From the NCBI RefSeq assembly GCF_000381025.1, contig NZ_KB905813.1, positions 664,716 to 728,715 on the forward strand: 64,000 nucleotides of DNA, given 5' to 3'. This DNA is from Streptomyces sulphureus DSM 40104 (GTDB taxonomy: Bacteria > Actinomycetota > Actinomycetes > Streptomycetales > Streptomycetaceae). The notes below the pieces were generated by a model, which worked only from the letters and a program-made list of their open reading frames with translations, searched no databases and was not told the origin of the DNA. The number at the start of each line of letters is the position of its first letter. Position 1 is the first letter of the stretch. Positions 52,394 to 60,935 of this stretch are shown in pieces. A program made the translations under genes and the position numbers.

Positions 52394-53683
52394 ATGACCA
52401 CGACCGTCGAGCGCACGTACCGCCACAGCGGACTCGTCTGCACCGACCACACGCTCGCCGTCCCCCTCGACCACGACCGCGCCGACGGGCCGCGGATCAC
52501 CCTCTTCGCGCGCGAGGTCGTCGCGGCCGGGAACGAACACCGCGACCTGCCCCGCCTGTTGTGGCTCCAGGGCGGGCCGGGCGGACGCGCGGAGCGCCCC
52601 AACGCGTCCGGCGCCTGGCTGCGCCGGGCGCTGGAGGAGTACCGCGTCGTCCTCCTCGACCAGCGCGGCACCGGCCGCTCCACGCCCGCCGACCGCACCA
52701 CCCTCGCCGGCCGCGACGACGCGGCCGACTACCTCGCCCACTTCCGCGCCGACGCCGTCGTGCGCGACGCCGAACTCCTGCGGCGCGCGCTCCAGGGCGA
52801 CCGGCCCTGGACCGTCCTCGGTCAGAGCTTCGGCGGCTTCTGCACCCTCACCTACCTAAGCCACGCCCCCGAGGGACTCGAACTGGCCCTCATAACAGGC
52901 GGGTTGCCCACGCTCACCGGTCACGCCGACGACGTCTACCGCGCCGCCTACCGGCGAACCCTCGCCCACAACGAGCGCTACTTCGCCCGCTACCCGGACG
53001 ACCAGAAGCTCGCCGACGCGGTCGCCGCCCACCTCGCCGAGCACGAGGTTGCCATGCCGTCGGGCGAGCGGCTCTCCGTGCGCCGCTTCCAGACGCTCGG
53101 CCTCACCTTCGGCACCGCCTCCAATTTCGACAGTCTCCACTACCTGCTGGAGACGGCCTTCGTCGACGGCCCGAACGGCCCCTGCCTCTCCGACCCGTTT
53201 CTCCGCGGCCTCGACGCCACCCTCTCCTTCGCCCCGCGCCCGCTCTACGCCGTGCTCCACGAGCCGATCTACGCTCAGGGCGGCCGCGCCACGGCCTGGG
53301 CGGCGCACCGGGTCCGCGAGGAGTTCCCCGAGTTCGACGCCGGGCGCGGGGGCCCGCTCCGCTTCACCGGCGAGATGATCTACCCCTGGCAGTTCGAGGA
53401 GGACCCGGCCCTCGTGCCCCTGCGTGACGCCGCCGAGCAGCTTGCGCACCGCACCGACTGGCCGGCCCTCTACGACCTGGACCGGCTCGCGGCCAACGAG
53501 GTCCCCGCCGTCGCCGCCGTCTACCACGACGACATGTTCGTCGACCGCGAGCAGGCCCTGGAAACCGCGGAGCGGGTCCGCGGCCTGCGCCCGTGGATCA
53601 CCAACTCCTACGCACACGACGGGGTGCGGGCGGATTCGGCCGTCCTCGACCGGTTGCTTGCCATGGCACGCGGGGAGGTGTAA
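52394..53683 (+). CDS. S33 prolyl-aminopeptidase-like alpha/beta hydrolase
   Basis: 429 residues. The oxyanion-loop motif LQGGPGG (about residues 58-64) and nucleophile elbow GQSFGG with Ser145 are those of S33 prolyl aminopeptidases. The catalytic Asp is probably in VYHDDMF and the His in SYAHDGVRAD near the C-terminus. A large helical cap (NERYFARYPDDQKLADAVAAHL, ARRFQTLGLTFGTASNFDSLHYLLE) is also family-typical. It should trim N-terminal Pro from imported peptides in the cytoplasm. Confidence 0.85.
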   Translation: MTTTVERTYRHSGLVCTDHTLAVPLDHDRADGPRITLFAREVVAAGNEHRDLPRLLWLQGGPGGRAERPNASGAWLRRALEEYRVVLLDQRGTGRSTPADRTTLAGRDDAADYLAHFRADAVVRDAELLRRALQGDRPWTVLGQSFGGFCTLTYLSHAPEGLELALITGGLPTLTGHADDVYRAAYRRTLAHNERYFARYPDDQKLADAVAAHLAEHEVAMPSGERLSVRRFQTLGLTFGTASNFDSLHYLLETAFVDGPNGPCLSDPFLRGLDATLSFAPRPLYAVLHEPIYAQGGRATAWAAHRVREEFPEFDAGRGGPLRFTGEMIYPWQFEEDPALVPLRDAAEQLAHRTDWPALYDLDRLAANEVPAVAAVYHDDMFVDREQALETAERVRGLRPWITNSYAHDGVRADSAVLDRLLAMARGEV

Positions 53684-53829
53684 GACGCGGTTGTCCGCCG
53701 GCAGTTGTCGTTGGGCATCCTGCGCGTTTCCCAACGGCAGGACGTCACAAGAGGGTTGGCCGTAGGCCCCGCCGTCGGGGAGGGGTGCGGCCTGCCTCGG
53801 CGGTTTCCGGCTCTGGCATCATGCGCAAT

Positions 53830-53844
53830 CGGAACTTCGTTCCG
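53830..53844. promoter_or_regulatory. Candidate TetR operator
   Basis: CGGAAC-TTC-GTTCCG, a perfect palindrome 29 bp before the TetR gene start; likely autoregulation site. Confidence 0.5.
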
Positions 53845-53873
53845 TCGGCGGAGCGGCAGGGAGGAGCGTCGCG

Positions 53874-54452
53874 GTGAACGGCAGCGGTACGGGTGCGCGT
53901 CGCCGGCGTGTGGACGCCCTGCGCAACGAGGAGGCTCTCCTCGACGCGGCTGCCGCGGTCTTCGTCGCCTCGGGGGTGGAGGCGCCCGTACGCGACATCG
54001 CCACCGAGGCGGGCGTCGGAGTGGGCACGATCTACCGCCACTTCCCGACGCGCGCGGACCTCATCATCGCCGTCTACCGACACCAGGTCGAGGCGTGCGC
54101 GGAGGCGGGACCCGCGCTGCTGGCGAAGAGCCCCACCCCGTACGCGGCGCTCGGCGAGTGGACCGGCCTCTTCGTCGACTTCCTCGTCACCAAGCACGGC
54201 CTCGCCGCCGTCCTCCACTCGGGCAACCCCGGCTTCGAGGCGCTGCACGCGTACTTCCTCGACCGTCTCGTCCCCGTGTGCGCCCAACTCCTCGACGCCG
54301 CGACCGCCGCCGGCGAGGTTCGAGCCGACCTGGAAGCCTACGAACTCCTGCGCGGTATCGGGAACCTGTGCGTCGGCGTGGAGGACGACTCCCGGTACGA
54401 CGCGCGCCGCGTGGTCGGAATCCTCGTCGAGGGGCTGCGCCAACCGCGTTGA
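53874..54452 (+). CDS. TetR-family regulator
   Basis: 192 residues from GTG 53874 with GGGAGGAG upstream. HTH at ~20-65 (ALLDAAAAVFVASGVEAPVRDIATEAGVGVGTIYRHFPTRADLI). The ligand domain is of the SbtR type (VLHSGNPGFEALHAYFLDRLVPVCAQLLDAA). It is convergent with the next TetR gene, with 130 bp between. No obvious target gene is adjacent; the palindrome at 53830 is probably its own operator. Confidence 0.88.
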   Translation: MNGSGTGARRRRVDALRNEEALLDAAAAVFVASGVEAPVRDIATEAGVGVGTIYRHFPTRADLIIAVYRHQVEACAEAGPALLAKSPTPYAALGEWTGLFVDFLVTKHGLAAVLHSGNPGFEALHAYFLDRLVPVCAQLLDAATAAGEVRADLEAYELLRGIGNLCVGVEDDSRYDARRVVGILVEGLRQPR

Positions 54453-54583
54453 GGGCGAGCGGTGTTGCCGCGGGCGTCGCACTGCTGCGGTGATGCGGGT
54501 CGTCTGAACGCCGCACCACCCGCCGGGAGTTGGCGGACCGGCGGCAGCTCGCCAGGGGACGGGTCGACGGCTGCCCGAGTCGT

Positions 54584-55204
54584 TCACCCGCTGCCGGAGG
54601 CGTCCTGCTCGGGAGCCGAACCCACCACTCTCGCAGCGAAGTCGGCCAGCCGGGCCCGCAACACCTCGCGCCGCATCCCCTGTGCGGCCAGGTGCTCGAC
54701 GAGGTCGGCCCGGACGGCGGCGAGCAGCGCGTGGGCGGCGAAGTCGGCGTCGGGTACGTCGGGGATCTGCGCCAACGCGTCCCTGAGCAGAGCGTGCCAG
54801 CGCGCGTAATGCCCTGCCTGGTAGGGGCTGGTGCTTCCGGTCTCCTCCAAGGCCAGTGCCAGGTGCCGGTTCTCGAACTTGAAGCACAGCGCGGCGTCGA
54901 GGAGCGCGGGCACCCGCTGAAGCGGCGGGGTGTCGGGCCCCAGGGGCGGCGGCCCCGACTCGACGGCCGCCCGCGTCGGTTCGAGGCGCTGCGCGTACAA
55001 GGCCCTGAGCAGTCCGGTCCGATCGCCGAAGGCGCGGAAGAGCGTGCCCTTGCCCACTCCGGCCGCCGCGGCGACGTCGGCCATCGTCACCTCCTCGGGG
55101 CTCTCGCAGTGCGCGAAGAGGGTGTCCGCGGCTGCGAGGACGGCCTCCCGGTTGCGGGCGGCGTCCTTGCGTGGCTTGCGCTCGGGCACGGTGCGGGCCT
55201 CCAT
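54584..55204 (-). CDS. TetR/AcrR-family regulator of the divergent NmrA-like gene
   Basis: 206 residues from ATG 55204 (MEARTVPERKPRKD). HTH at ~18-62 (VLAAADTLFAHCESPEEVTMADVAAAAGVGKGTLFRAFGDRTGLL). The C-terminal domain has FENRHLALALEETGSTSPYQAGHYARWHALLRDAL. Twin palindromes lie 7 and 33 bp upstream of its start, in front of the divergent small ORF and NmrA-like gene, so it likely represses both directions. Confidence 0.88.
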   Translation of the reverse strand: MEARTVPERKPRKDAARNREAVLAAADTLFAHCESPEEVTMADVAAAAGVGKGTLFRAFGDRTGLLRALYAQRLEPTRAAVESGPPPLGPDTPPLQRVPALLDAALCFKFENRHLALALEETGSTSPYQAGHYARWHALLRDALAQIPDVPDADFAAHALLAAVRADLVEHLAAQGMRREVLRARLADFAARVVGSAPEQDASGSG

Positions 55205-55211
55205 TGCGAAA

Positions 55212-55252
55212 CGGACCCCGGGTCCGTATTGTTGAAGCGGACTCAGGGTCCG
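55212..55252. promoter_or_regulatory. Twin TetR operators
   Basis: CGGACCCCGGGTCCG (55212-55226) is a perfect palindrome. CGGACTCAGGGTCCG (55238-55252) is the same with one mismatch. Centres are 26 bp apart, allowing two dimers to bind side by side in the divergent promoter. Confidence 0.75.
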
Positions 55253-55276
55253 AATTCTACGAGACGGAGGCCACCC

Positions 55277-55429
55277 ATGTCCGCACCCGCCTCCGCGGCT
55301 GGCATCCACCGCCGCGGCCCGCGACTTCTGCTCGACGGGAGCATTTCCGGCCACACGGAGAAGGGGTCCTCGTACCGCGACCACGGGACCCCGCTCCCCG
55401 GCGCCGACCTCCCCGCGGCCGGCCGGTGA
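55277..55429 (+). CDS. Small 50-aa ORF coupled to the NmrA-like gene
   Basis: ATG 55277 opens 50 residues (MSAPASAAGIHRRGP, then LLDGSISGHTEKGSSYRDHG) whose stop overlaps the next GTG (GTGA). GGAGG lies ~8 bp upstream, a better site than anything before the NmrA-like start. It may be a leader that couples translation, or the remnant of a longer N-terminus. No known family. Confidence 0.4.
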   Translation: MSAPASAAGIHRRGPRLLLDGSISGHTEKGSSYRDHGTPLPGADLPAAGR

Positions 55430-56262
55430 ACGCCGTCCTCGTCGTCGGTGCCACGGGCACGACAGGCGGCCGTACCGCCGCGCAGTTGACGGCTGCCGGA
55501 CACCGTGTGAAGGCCGCCAGTCGCCGGGGCGCCGCGGTTCTGGGCGCGGAGTCGGTGGCCTTCGACTGGTACGAGCCGGCCACTCATGCCGCGGCCCTCG
55601 AAGGAGTCGACCGCGTCTACCTTCTGCCGCCCCCGGGCGAGAGCGACCCGGCGTCGGTCATGCTTCCCTTTCTCGACCGGGCGCGGGACGCGGGGGTGCG
55701 CAGGGCGGTGCTGCTCAGCTCGTCGGCGATCCCCGCGGGCGGACCGGCGGTGGGTGCCGTCCACCGCGCTCTTCCCGAACTCTTCCCGGAATGGGCGGTG
55801 TTGCGGCCCTGCTGGTTCATGCAGAACTTCACGGGCGACCATGTGCATGCGCGGAGCATCCGCGAGGAGGGCGTCGTTTTGAGCGCTACCGCGGACGGTC
55901 GGGTGGGCTTCGTCGACGCCGAGGACATTGCGGCCGTCGCCGTCCGCGCCCTGACCGACAGGGAGGCGCCCGGCACCGATCTCGTCCTCACGGGACCGGA
56001 GACGCTGAGTTACGACGACGTCGCCGCGCTCTTCGCAGAGGTCGCCGGACGGAGCGTCGTCCACCGCCGGGTCTCGTACGAGGAGCTGTCCGCGCGGCTC
56101 ACCGAGCAGGTGCCGTCCGAGTTCGCCGCGCTGCTGGCCGGTTTGGACCGTGCCATCGCCGAGGGCGCCGAGGACCGCGTCAGCGACACCGTGCAGCGCG
56201 TCACCGGGCGGCCGCCGCGTACCTTCCGGGCCCACCTGGGGGATGCGGTGCGAACTGCCTGA
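55426..56262 (+). CDS. NmrA-like NAD(P)-binding oxidoreductase
   Basis: 278 residues from GTG 55426. The NAD(P) motif is VVGATGTTGGRTAAQL, and RVYLLPPPG plus WAVLRPCWFMQNF are typical of NmrA/NADP-binding atypical SDR proteins. DILGV-type segment VGFVDAEDIAAVAVRAL and a LSYDDVAALFAEVAGRSVVHRRVSYEEL end also match. Such proteins act as redox sensors or as isoflavone-reductase-like enzymes. Control by the divergent TetR protein through twin operators suggests induction by a small molecule. Confidence 0.88.
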   Translation: MNAVLVVGATGTTGGRTAAQLTAAGHRVKAASRRGAAVLGAESVAFDWYEPATHAAALEGVDRVYLLPPPGESDPASVMLPFLDRARDAGVRRAVLLSSSAIPAGGPAVGAVHRALPELFPEWAVLRPCWFMQNFTGDHVHARSIREEGVVLSATADGRVGFVDAEDIAAVAVRALTDREAPGTDLVLTGPETLSYDDVAALFAEVAGRSVVHRRVSYEELSARLTEQVPSEFAALLAGLDRAIAEGAEDRVSDTVQRVTGRPPRTFRAHLGDAVRTA

Positions 56263-56317
56263 CAACCTCCGGTCGTTGGCGCCCGCCGGGGCCGACACTC
56301 CGTTCCTGCCGGCTCGT

Positions 56318-56610
56318 TCACTCGCGTGGGCGGGCGGACAGCACCAACTGGCTCTGCGTCATCCGTCCTACGAGGCGGCCCTCGTCGTCGGAGAGCCCGG
56401 TCTCGATGACGACCAGCGTCGACCCCGTGTGCAGCGGTCGTGACACCGCCCGTACGGAGCCGGCGCGCACGGCGCGGAGGAAGTTCGTCTTCGACTCGAC
56501 CGTCGAAGTCCCGGCGCCCGGCGGCAGGTTGAGGAAGGCGCAGACGGCGCCGGCCGCGTCCCCCAGCGACATCAGCGCGCCGCCGTCGCTGGGCTCATTA
56601 CGGGCGCTCA
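56318..56610 (-). pseudogene. Truncated PaaI-type hotdog thioesterase
   Basis: The 3' two-thirds of a thioesterase: ARNEPSDGGALMSLGDAAGA, TSTVESKTNFLRAVRAGSV, and LVVIETGLSDDEGRLVGRMTQSQLVL. The normal N-terminal helix and first strands are missing; upstream of ~56610 the frame changes to unrelated sequence. No start codon fits, so it is probably a dead fragment left by a deletion. Confidence 0.7.
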
Positions 56611-56623
56611 GTGGGCATCCGAC

Positions 56624-56785
56624 GTGGACGGGAACGTGTGGCTCGGCATCGGGCGCTGGCTCGTGGTCGCCGTGGGCTTCGCGGGGTCCGGTTATGGACT
56701 CTTCGCGTCCGCCCGCTGGGTCGCTGGCCTGGTGGAGACCTGGAGGGGCCGCGGGATGCCGACGTGGCCCAACTGGCGGAAGTAG
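56624..56785 (+). CDS. Possible 53-aa small membrane protein
   Basis: GTG 56624 opens a frame with a plausible membrane helix (WLVVAVGFAGSGYGLFASARW) and a basic tail (VETWRGRGMPTWPNWRK). No clear ribosome-binding site. The start sits at the breakpoint of the thioesterase fragment, so it could be a remnant of a longer gene. Confidence 0.35.
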   Translation: MDGNVWLGIGRWLVVAVGFAGSGYGLFASARWVAGLVETWRGRGMPTWPNWRK

Positions 56786-56811
56786 ACGGAAGGTCGGCCT
56801 ACGCACCAAAG

Positions 56812-56823
56812 TACGATTAGATC
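56812..56823 (+). promoter_or_regulatory. Probable -10 element of a leaderless gene
   Basis: TACGAT (56812-56817) ends 6 bp before GTG 56824, so transcription should begin at or next to the start codon. No ribosome-binding site is present. No clear -35 is seen. Confidence 0.5.
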
Positions 56824-57435
56824 GTGCTTAGCCATGAGGAGATCGTCCGCCTGTACGGCCCATGGAGACTGCGTACTCCCGTCGACGCTGCGGCGCTGCT
56901 CCGCAACTACTCGGGCTGCTGGTGGGTGGCTGGAGGCTGGGCGATCGACGCGTTCACGAAGACTACGCGCGAGCACGGCGATCTCGACATCGGCATCCCG
57001 AAGGACGACCTCAATGACTTCGTGGACTTCGTATCACCGCACCTGGACGCGTGGGCCGCAGCAGGCAGTCTCACTCCGATGGTCCCGAGCCAAGGCACTT
57101 CGATCCCGGCCGACTGCGGCAACCTCTGGCTGCGTGCCAGCGGTGCGGACCCCTGGGAATACGACGTCATGCTGGAGAGCGTGAAGGATCTGTCTTGGGT
57201 CTACAAGCGCGATCCCCAAATTACCCGCCCCCTTGCGGACTGCCTCTGGACGGAGGACGGTATCGCCTACCTGCGGCCCGAAGTGCAACTGCTTCTCAAG
57301 GCGAAACATGCGCGGCAGAAGGACACCGAAGACTTCGAACGGTGCCTGGACCATCTGGACTCGCCGAGCCTCGATTGGCTCGCCCAGACGCTCCGCGGCC
57401 AGAACCCTCTTCATCCATGGTTGAAAACGCTCTAG
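56824..57435 (+). CDS. Aminoglycoside nucleotidyltransferase-like protein
   Basis: 203 residues from GTG 56824. The nucleotidyltransferase signature is GGWAIDAFTKTTREHGDLDIGI (residues ~37-58), with metal-binding Asp pair in DLDIGI, as in ANT(2'')-type enzymes. A later RPEVQLLLKAKHARQKDTEDF matches the family's C-terminal helix. Related proteins adenylylate aminoglycosides, but many chromosomal homologues have unknown substrates. The neighbourhood is full of gene fragments, which fits acquired DNA. Confidence 0.75.
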   Translation: MLSHEEIVRLYGPWRLRTPVDAAALLRNYSGCWWVAGGWAIDAFTKTTREHGDLDIGIPKDDLNDFVDFVSPHLDAWAAAGSLTPMVPSQGTSIPADCGNLWLRASGADPWEYDVMLESVKDLSWVYKRDPQITRPLADCLWTEDGIAYLRPEVQLLLKAKHARQKDTEDFERCLDHLDSPSLDWLAQTLRGQNPLHPWLKTL

Positions 57436-57522
57436 CTCCGGAAAGTGTGGACAACGGGCGGAGGGCAAGGACGTATACGCCCGCAGCAGCCTGACCCACC
57501 AGAGTTATAACCACGATATGCG

Positions 57523-57774
57523 CTAGCGCATGTCGATGACGCCGGTGCCGATCTCGATCCGATCGGTGCGGGCACCGATCGCCGCGAGCAGCGGGAACGG
57601 TGACGAGTGCTGCCGGGCGAAGTGGTGGACGCGGAAGTAGGCGCCGTCGGCTCCGAGCTCCTCGGCGGCGACCGCGAGGTCGATCGCCTGGAGCAGGGAG
57701 TCGGCAGCCGAGCGGGTCCGCGAGTGGGGGGAGGGCGTCCAGTGCCCGAAGGACAGAAACCCGATGTTCTTCAT
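57523..57774 (-). pseudogene. N-terminal fragment of an LLM-class flavin oxidoreductase
   Basis: 83 residues: [14 protein letters not shown], then [25 protein letters not shown] and [16 protein letters not shown], then a TAG. The F420/FMN-binding start of luciferase-like monooxygenases is exact, but the remaining ~250 residues are gone. The cut falls right after the conserved GTGV segment. Confidence 0.8.
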
Positions 57775-57833
57775 ACCGGGTGCAACGCTTCTCGTCCCGG
57801 TTCATTCCGCGGAGGGCGAGAGCACCGCGGACC

Positions 57834-58304
57834 GTGACGGTGAGCGCAGCCAAGACGCACATGGTGCGCGGCCTCGCCTACCCTGAGCGCACCCCCCGGT
57901 ACCCCCTCCTCGGCGTGCGCTTCACACGCCGCGTCGACGGCACGGTGGAGGGCGGCCCCAGCGCCGTCCTCGCCTTTTCGCCGAGGGCTACCGGCTCTTC
58001 GACATCGACCCCCGCGGGCTGCGGCGGGTCGCCCGCTTCCCGGGCACCTGGCGAGGCAGCACCGGCGAACGGGATCACCGAGATGCGCGGGTTCCTCTCG
58101 GTCAGGGCGTACATGAAGGCGGCGGTGCGCTACTACCCGGCGTCGGACCTGGTGGGAATCTTCCAGGAGCTTGTCTCCTCGCGCTCCGAAGCCTTGGCGA
58201 AGCTCCTCGACGTCGCGGAGGCTCCGCTCGCAAAGCAGCCGGCGTCCGACTCCGACAGCTCCCCGCCGTCCTCCAACGGGAATAGCCGGAGCGACAGCGA
58301 CTGA
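57834..58304 (+). CDS. Uncharacterised protein, possibly degraded
   Basis: From GTG 57834 (or ATG 57861) the frame gives [27 protein letters not shown] at the start and [36 protein letters not shown] later, both natural-looking. Between ~57978 and 58060 the protein reads as Ser/Pro/Gly-rich, while a second frame there encodes [24 protein letters not shown]. Two compensating frameshifts in an older gene would explain this. Function unknown. Confidence 0.4.
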   Translation: MTVSAAKTHMVRGLAYPERTPRYPLLGVRFTRRVDGTVEGGPSAVLAFSPRATGSSTSTPAGCGGSPASRAPGEAAPANGITEMRGFLSVRAYMKAAVRYYPASDLVGIFQELVSSRSEALAKLLDVAEAPLAKQPASDSDSSPPSSNGNSRSDSD

Positions 58305-58375
58305 CCGCGAGGCCGAACTCCGCCCCGTCACAGGGTGGTTCGGCGACGGTGCGCGGTCGAGGCTATCGGGCTCGC

Positions 58376-59185
58376 CTAGCCGAGCGGCACCATCGCCAAG
58401 CCTACGACCACCAGCAGCCCGATGTAGGTCCAGGCATGGACGCGGTCCGGTATGCGCGGCGGGCGGCGCCGCACCACCGCGATCACCGGCAACGCCCCGA
58501 GCAGCAGCGCCCCCGCCGCGACCGGGTCCACCAGCCCCACCAGGGTTGTCCCGCCCGCGGTATTCCCGCTGAGCGGGACGGCGGCCTCGGCCGCGAGGAA
58601 GACCGCCGCGGCGGGCAGGGCGATCGCCACCGTCAGCGGGTTGGCCAACGCGGTCGCCACCCCCATCGGATGCCCGGCCCGCCGCATCGTGGGCACCGTC
58701 AGGACGCTCCCGCCCACTCCGAGGAACGACGCGACCGCACCGACCGGAGCACCGAGCGCCGCGGGCAGCGGCCGCGCCCCCTGCTCGGCCGCGGCTTCCG
58801 GCCGCGGACGGAGGAAGCCGGGCCGCATCAGCAGGTCCACGACCGTCAGGCCGACGTATCCGACGAACGCCCACCGGGCGAGGTCCGGCGGCGCCACACG
58901 CGCCGCGCACGCGCCCACGGACGCCCCCAGCACCAGCAGCGCCAACAGCGGGCCGCTGCCCCGGAGCGCCACGAGTATCCGCCGCGGCGTGACGGCCGTC
59001 GCGAACCCCGCGTTGACGACCATCACCACGGCCGAGGTCGCCGTCGCCACCCGCATCGCGTCGTCGCCGAGGGCGGCGTCCGCCCACACCACGACGGGCA
59101 CGGCGACGAACCCGCCACCGAACCCGAACAACACCGTCGTCGCCCCTGTGAGGAGCCCGATTCCGACCAACGCCACAACGTCCAC
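58376..59185 (-). CDS. TauE/SafE-family sulfite exporter-like membrane protein
   Basis: 269 residues, ~7-8 membrane helices. Family signatures GIGLLTGATTVLFGFGGGFVAVPV near the start and VASFLGVGGSVLTVPTMRRAGHPMGVATALANPLTVAIALPAA in the middle are the two repeated halves. The family exports sulfite, sulfoacetate or similar anions. It is divergent from an AraC gene and lies 2.8 kb from a sulfonate-type importer; a shared role in sulfur metabolism is only a suggestion. Confidence 0.85.
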   Translation of the reverse strand: MDVVALVGIGLLTGATTVLFGFGGGFVAVPVVVWADAALGDDAMRVATATSAVVMVVNAGFATAVTPRRILVALRGSGPLLALLVLGASVGACAARVAPPDLARWAFVGYVGLTVVDLLMRPGFLRPRPEAAAEQGARPLPAALGAPVGAVASFLGVGGSVLTVPTMRRAGHPMGVATALANPLTVAIALPAAAVFLAAEAAVPLSGNTAGGTTLVGLVDPVAAGALLLGALPVIAVVRRRPPRIPDRVHAWTYIGLLVVVGLAMVPLG

Positions 59186-59268
59186 CAGCCCACCCCACCA
59201 GGCCCGCGGGCGGCGCGCATGCGAAGGTCGGCACGTTTCCTTCGCGTTCCGGCCGCTACCGTGGTTGC

Positions 59269-60084
59269 GTGAAGAACGTCCCCCTCGCCGAAGTCGACCA
59301 CCTGGACCGGGCCGTCCTCCCGATCGGCACCGACTACCCGCCCGGCCACCTGCTCGACTGGCACCACCACCGCCGTGCGCAGTTCCTCCACGGAGCCACC
59401 GGCGTCATGGTCGTCGACACCGCGGACGGCACCTGGACGGTCCCGCCCGAGCGCGCCGTCCTCATCCCGGCCGGCACCCGGCACCGCGTCCACATGCTGG
59501 AGGTGAGCACCCGCAGCCTCTACGTCGAACCCGACGCCGTCCCCTGGTGGCCGGCCACCTGCACTGTCGTCGACGTCCCGCCGCTGCTGCGCGAACTCCT
59601 CCTCGCCGCGGTCGACTTCGCCCCCGACTACGGGCTCACCGGACGCGAGGGCCACATCGCCGCACTCCTGCTGCACGAGATCGCCGCCCGCACCCCGCTC
59701 CCGTACCACCTGCACATGCCGCCCTCCGAGGAGCTCGCCGCTCTCTGCCGCAGCTACCTCGCCGGTCCTGACACCTGTACGAGCAACGCCACTTGGGCGG
59801 CCGCGACGGCGATGAGCGAGCGCGCCTTCACCCGGCGCTTCCGGGCCGAGACCGGACACAGCCCCGCAGCCTGGCGTGCCCGAGCCCGCCTCCTCGCGGC
59901 CGTCCCACTTCTGCGCACCGCCACCGTGACCGAGGTCGCGGTCCGACTCGGGTACGCCTCGCCCGCCGCCTTCACCGCGGCCTTCACCCGCGCCTTCGGC
60001 ACCCCGCCCTCCCGCTTCGCCGGCCGCCACAGCCCGTACGCACGCGGGAGCCGCCCTCCGGAGGGGAGGACGGCACCCAAGTGA
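59269..60084 (+). CDS. AraC-family transcriptional regulator
   Basis: 271 residues from GTG 59269. The cupin-like N-terminus has LLDWHHHRRAQFLHGATGVMVVDTADGTWTVPPERAVLIPAGTRHRV. The C-terminal double HTH has WAAATAMSERAFTRRFRAETGHSPAAWRARARLLAAVPLL and VTEVAVRLGYASPAAFTAAFTRAFGTPPSRF. It resembles regulators of efflux or exporter genes and is divergent from the TauE gene, 83 bp away, which is its most likely target. Confidence 0.9.
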   Translation: MKNVPLAEVDHLDRAVLPIGTDYPPGHLLDWHHHRRAQFLHGATGVMVVDTADGTWTVPPERAVLIPAGTRHRVHMLEVSTRSLYVEPDAVPWWPATCTVVDVPPLLRELLLAAVDFAPDYGLTGREGHIAALLLHEIAARTPLPYHLHMPPSEELAALCRSYLAGPDTCTSNATWAAATAMSERAFTRRFRAETGHSPAAWRARARLLAAVPLLRTATVTEVAVRLGYASPAAFTAAFTRAFGTPPSRFAGRHSPYARGSRPPEGRTAPK

Positions 60085-60222
60085 CGTGTGCGGAGCCCCG
60101 GTTCGACGCGCCGGGCGGCTAGGCGGTTTCGTGCGGTTCAGCCGGTCGTTGGTCTGAGGCGCCCCCGGCGGTGTGGACCCTCTGACAACGGACCTTGCAG
60201 ATCCAAGGGAAGGTGTCCTGGC

Positions 60223-60494
60223 GTCGACGGGGTGATCTTCCACGCGGACAGGGGCACTCAGTACACGTCGGCTGCGTTCGTGCAGGTCTGCGACGGCTTC
60301 AAAATCCGCAGGAGCATGGGCCGGGTCGGCTCAAGCTATGACAATGCTCTCGCCGAGACGAAGCACCAGAGGGTGTTCTCGACGGCGCGGCAGGCGAGCC
60401 ACTGGAGATTTTCCAGCGGCTCGCCTACTACGACGCTCGCCGGCGCCACAGCGCCCTCAACTACCTCTCGTCTGCGGAGTTCGCACAACAGCAC
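60223..60494 (+). mobile_element. IS3-type transposase remnant, frameshifted
   Basis: The frame reads DGVIFHADRGTQYTSAAF, then GRVGSSYDNALAETKHQRVF, the DDE-domain end of IS3 OrfB. It then shifts: EIFQRLAYYDARRRHSALNYLSSAEFAQQ continues in another frame from ~60402. The first two-thirds of the transposase and OrfA are missing. No inverted repeats are evident. Confidence 0.85.
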
Positions 60495-60935
60495 CTACGA
60501 GCAGATACATCGCGCAATCGCAGCATGGACCTGTGTGCCCACATTCCGGGGGACGCCTCAACGCGAAGGTCCCGTTGTCGTCGCCGCACTTCGGCCTTTC
60601 GCAGCGGTCCACGCGCGTCACGCTGATTACGTCCGCATTCGCGAGCAGAGGGCAGGGCATCGTGCGTCTCCACTACGTGGTGTGGTGTCGGTCCGGCCCA
60701 TAACCAGCGGCTTCGACGGTGAGGCTTCTCCGTGGCGTGCTCTGCGACTCCGGGCACGCGGGTCGTTCACGGGGAACGCCGGGGCGGGGCTAGTGCCACA
60801 GCCCGCCCGTACCCAGTCCACCAGGGCTGCGCACATGAGCGCTCCCGAAGTGCGCCCGAGTGAGCGGTTCCGCCGTTTTGCTGAGGGGTTTTTGGCGACC
60901 CGAGGAGGAGCCGCTGTCTTCCACGGAGGCGTGCA
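60495..60935. other. Gap after the IS3 remnant, no gene recognised
   Basis: About 440 bp without a convincing protein. It may contain further eroded mobile DNA. The last 12 bp carry GGAGG for the HVA1 gene. Confidence 0.35.
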
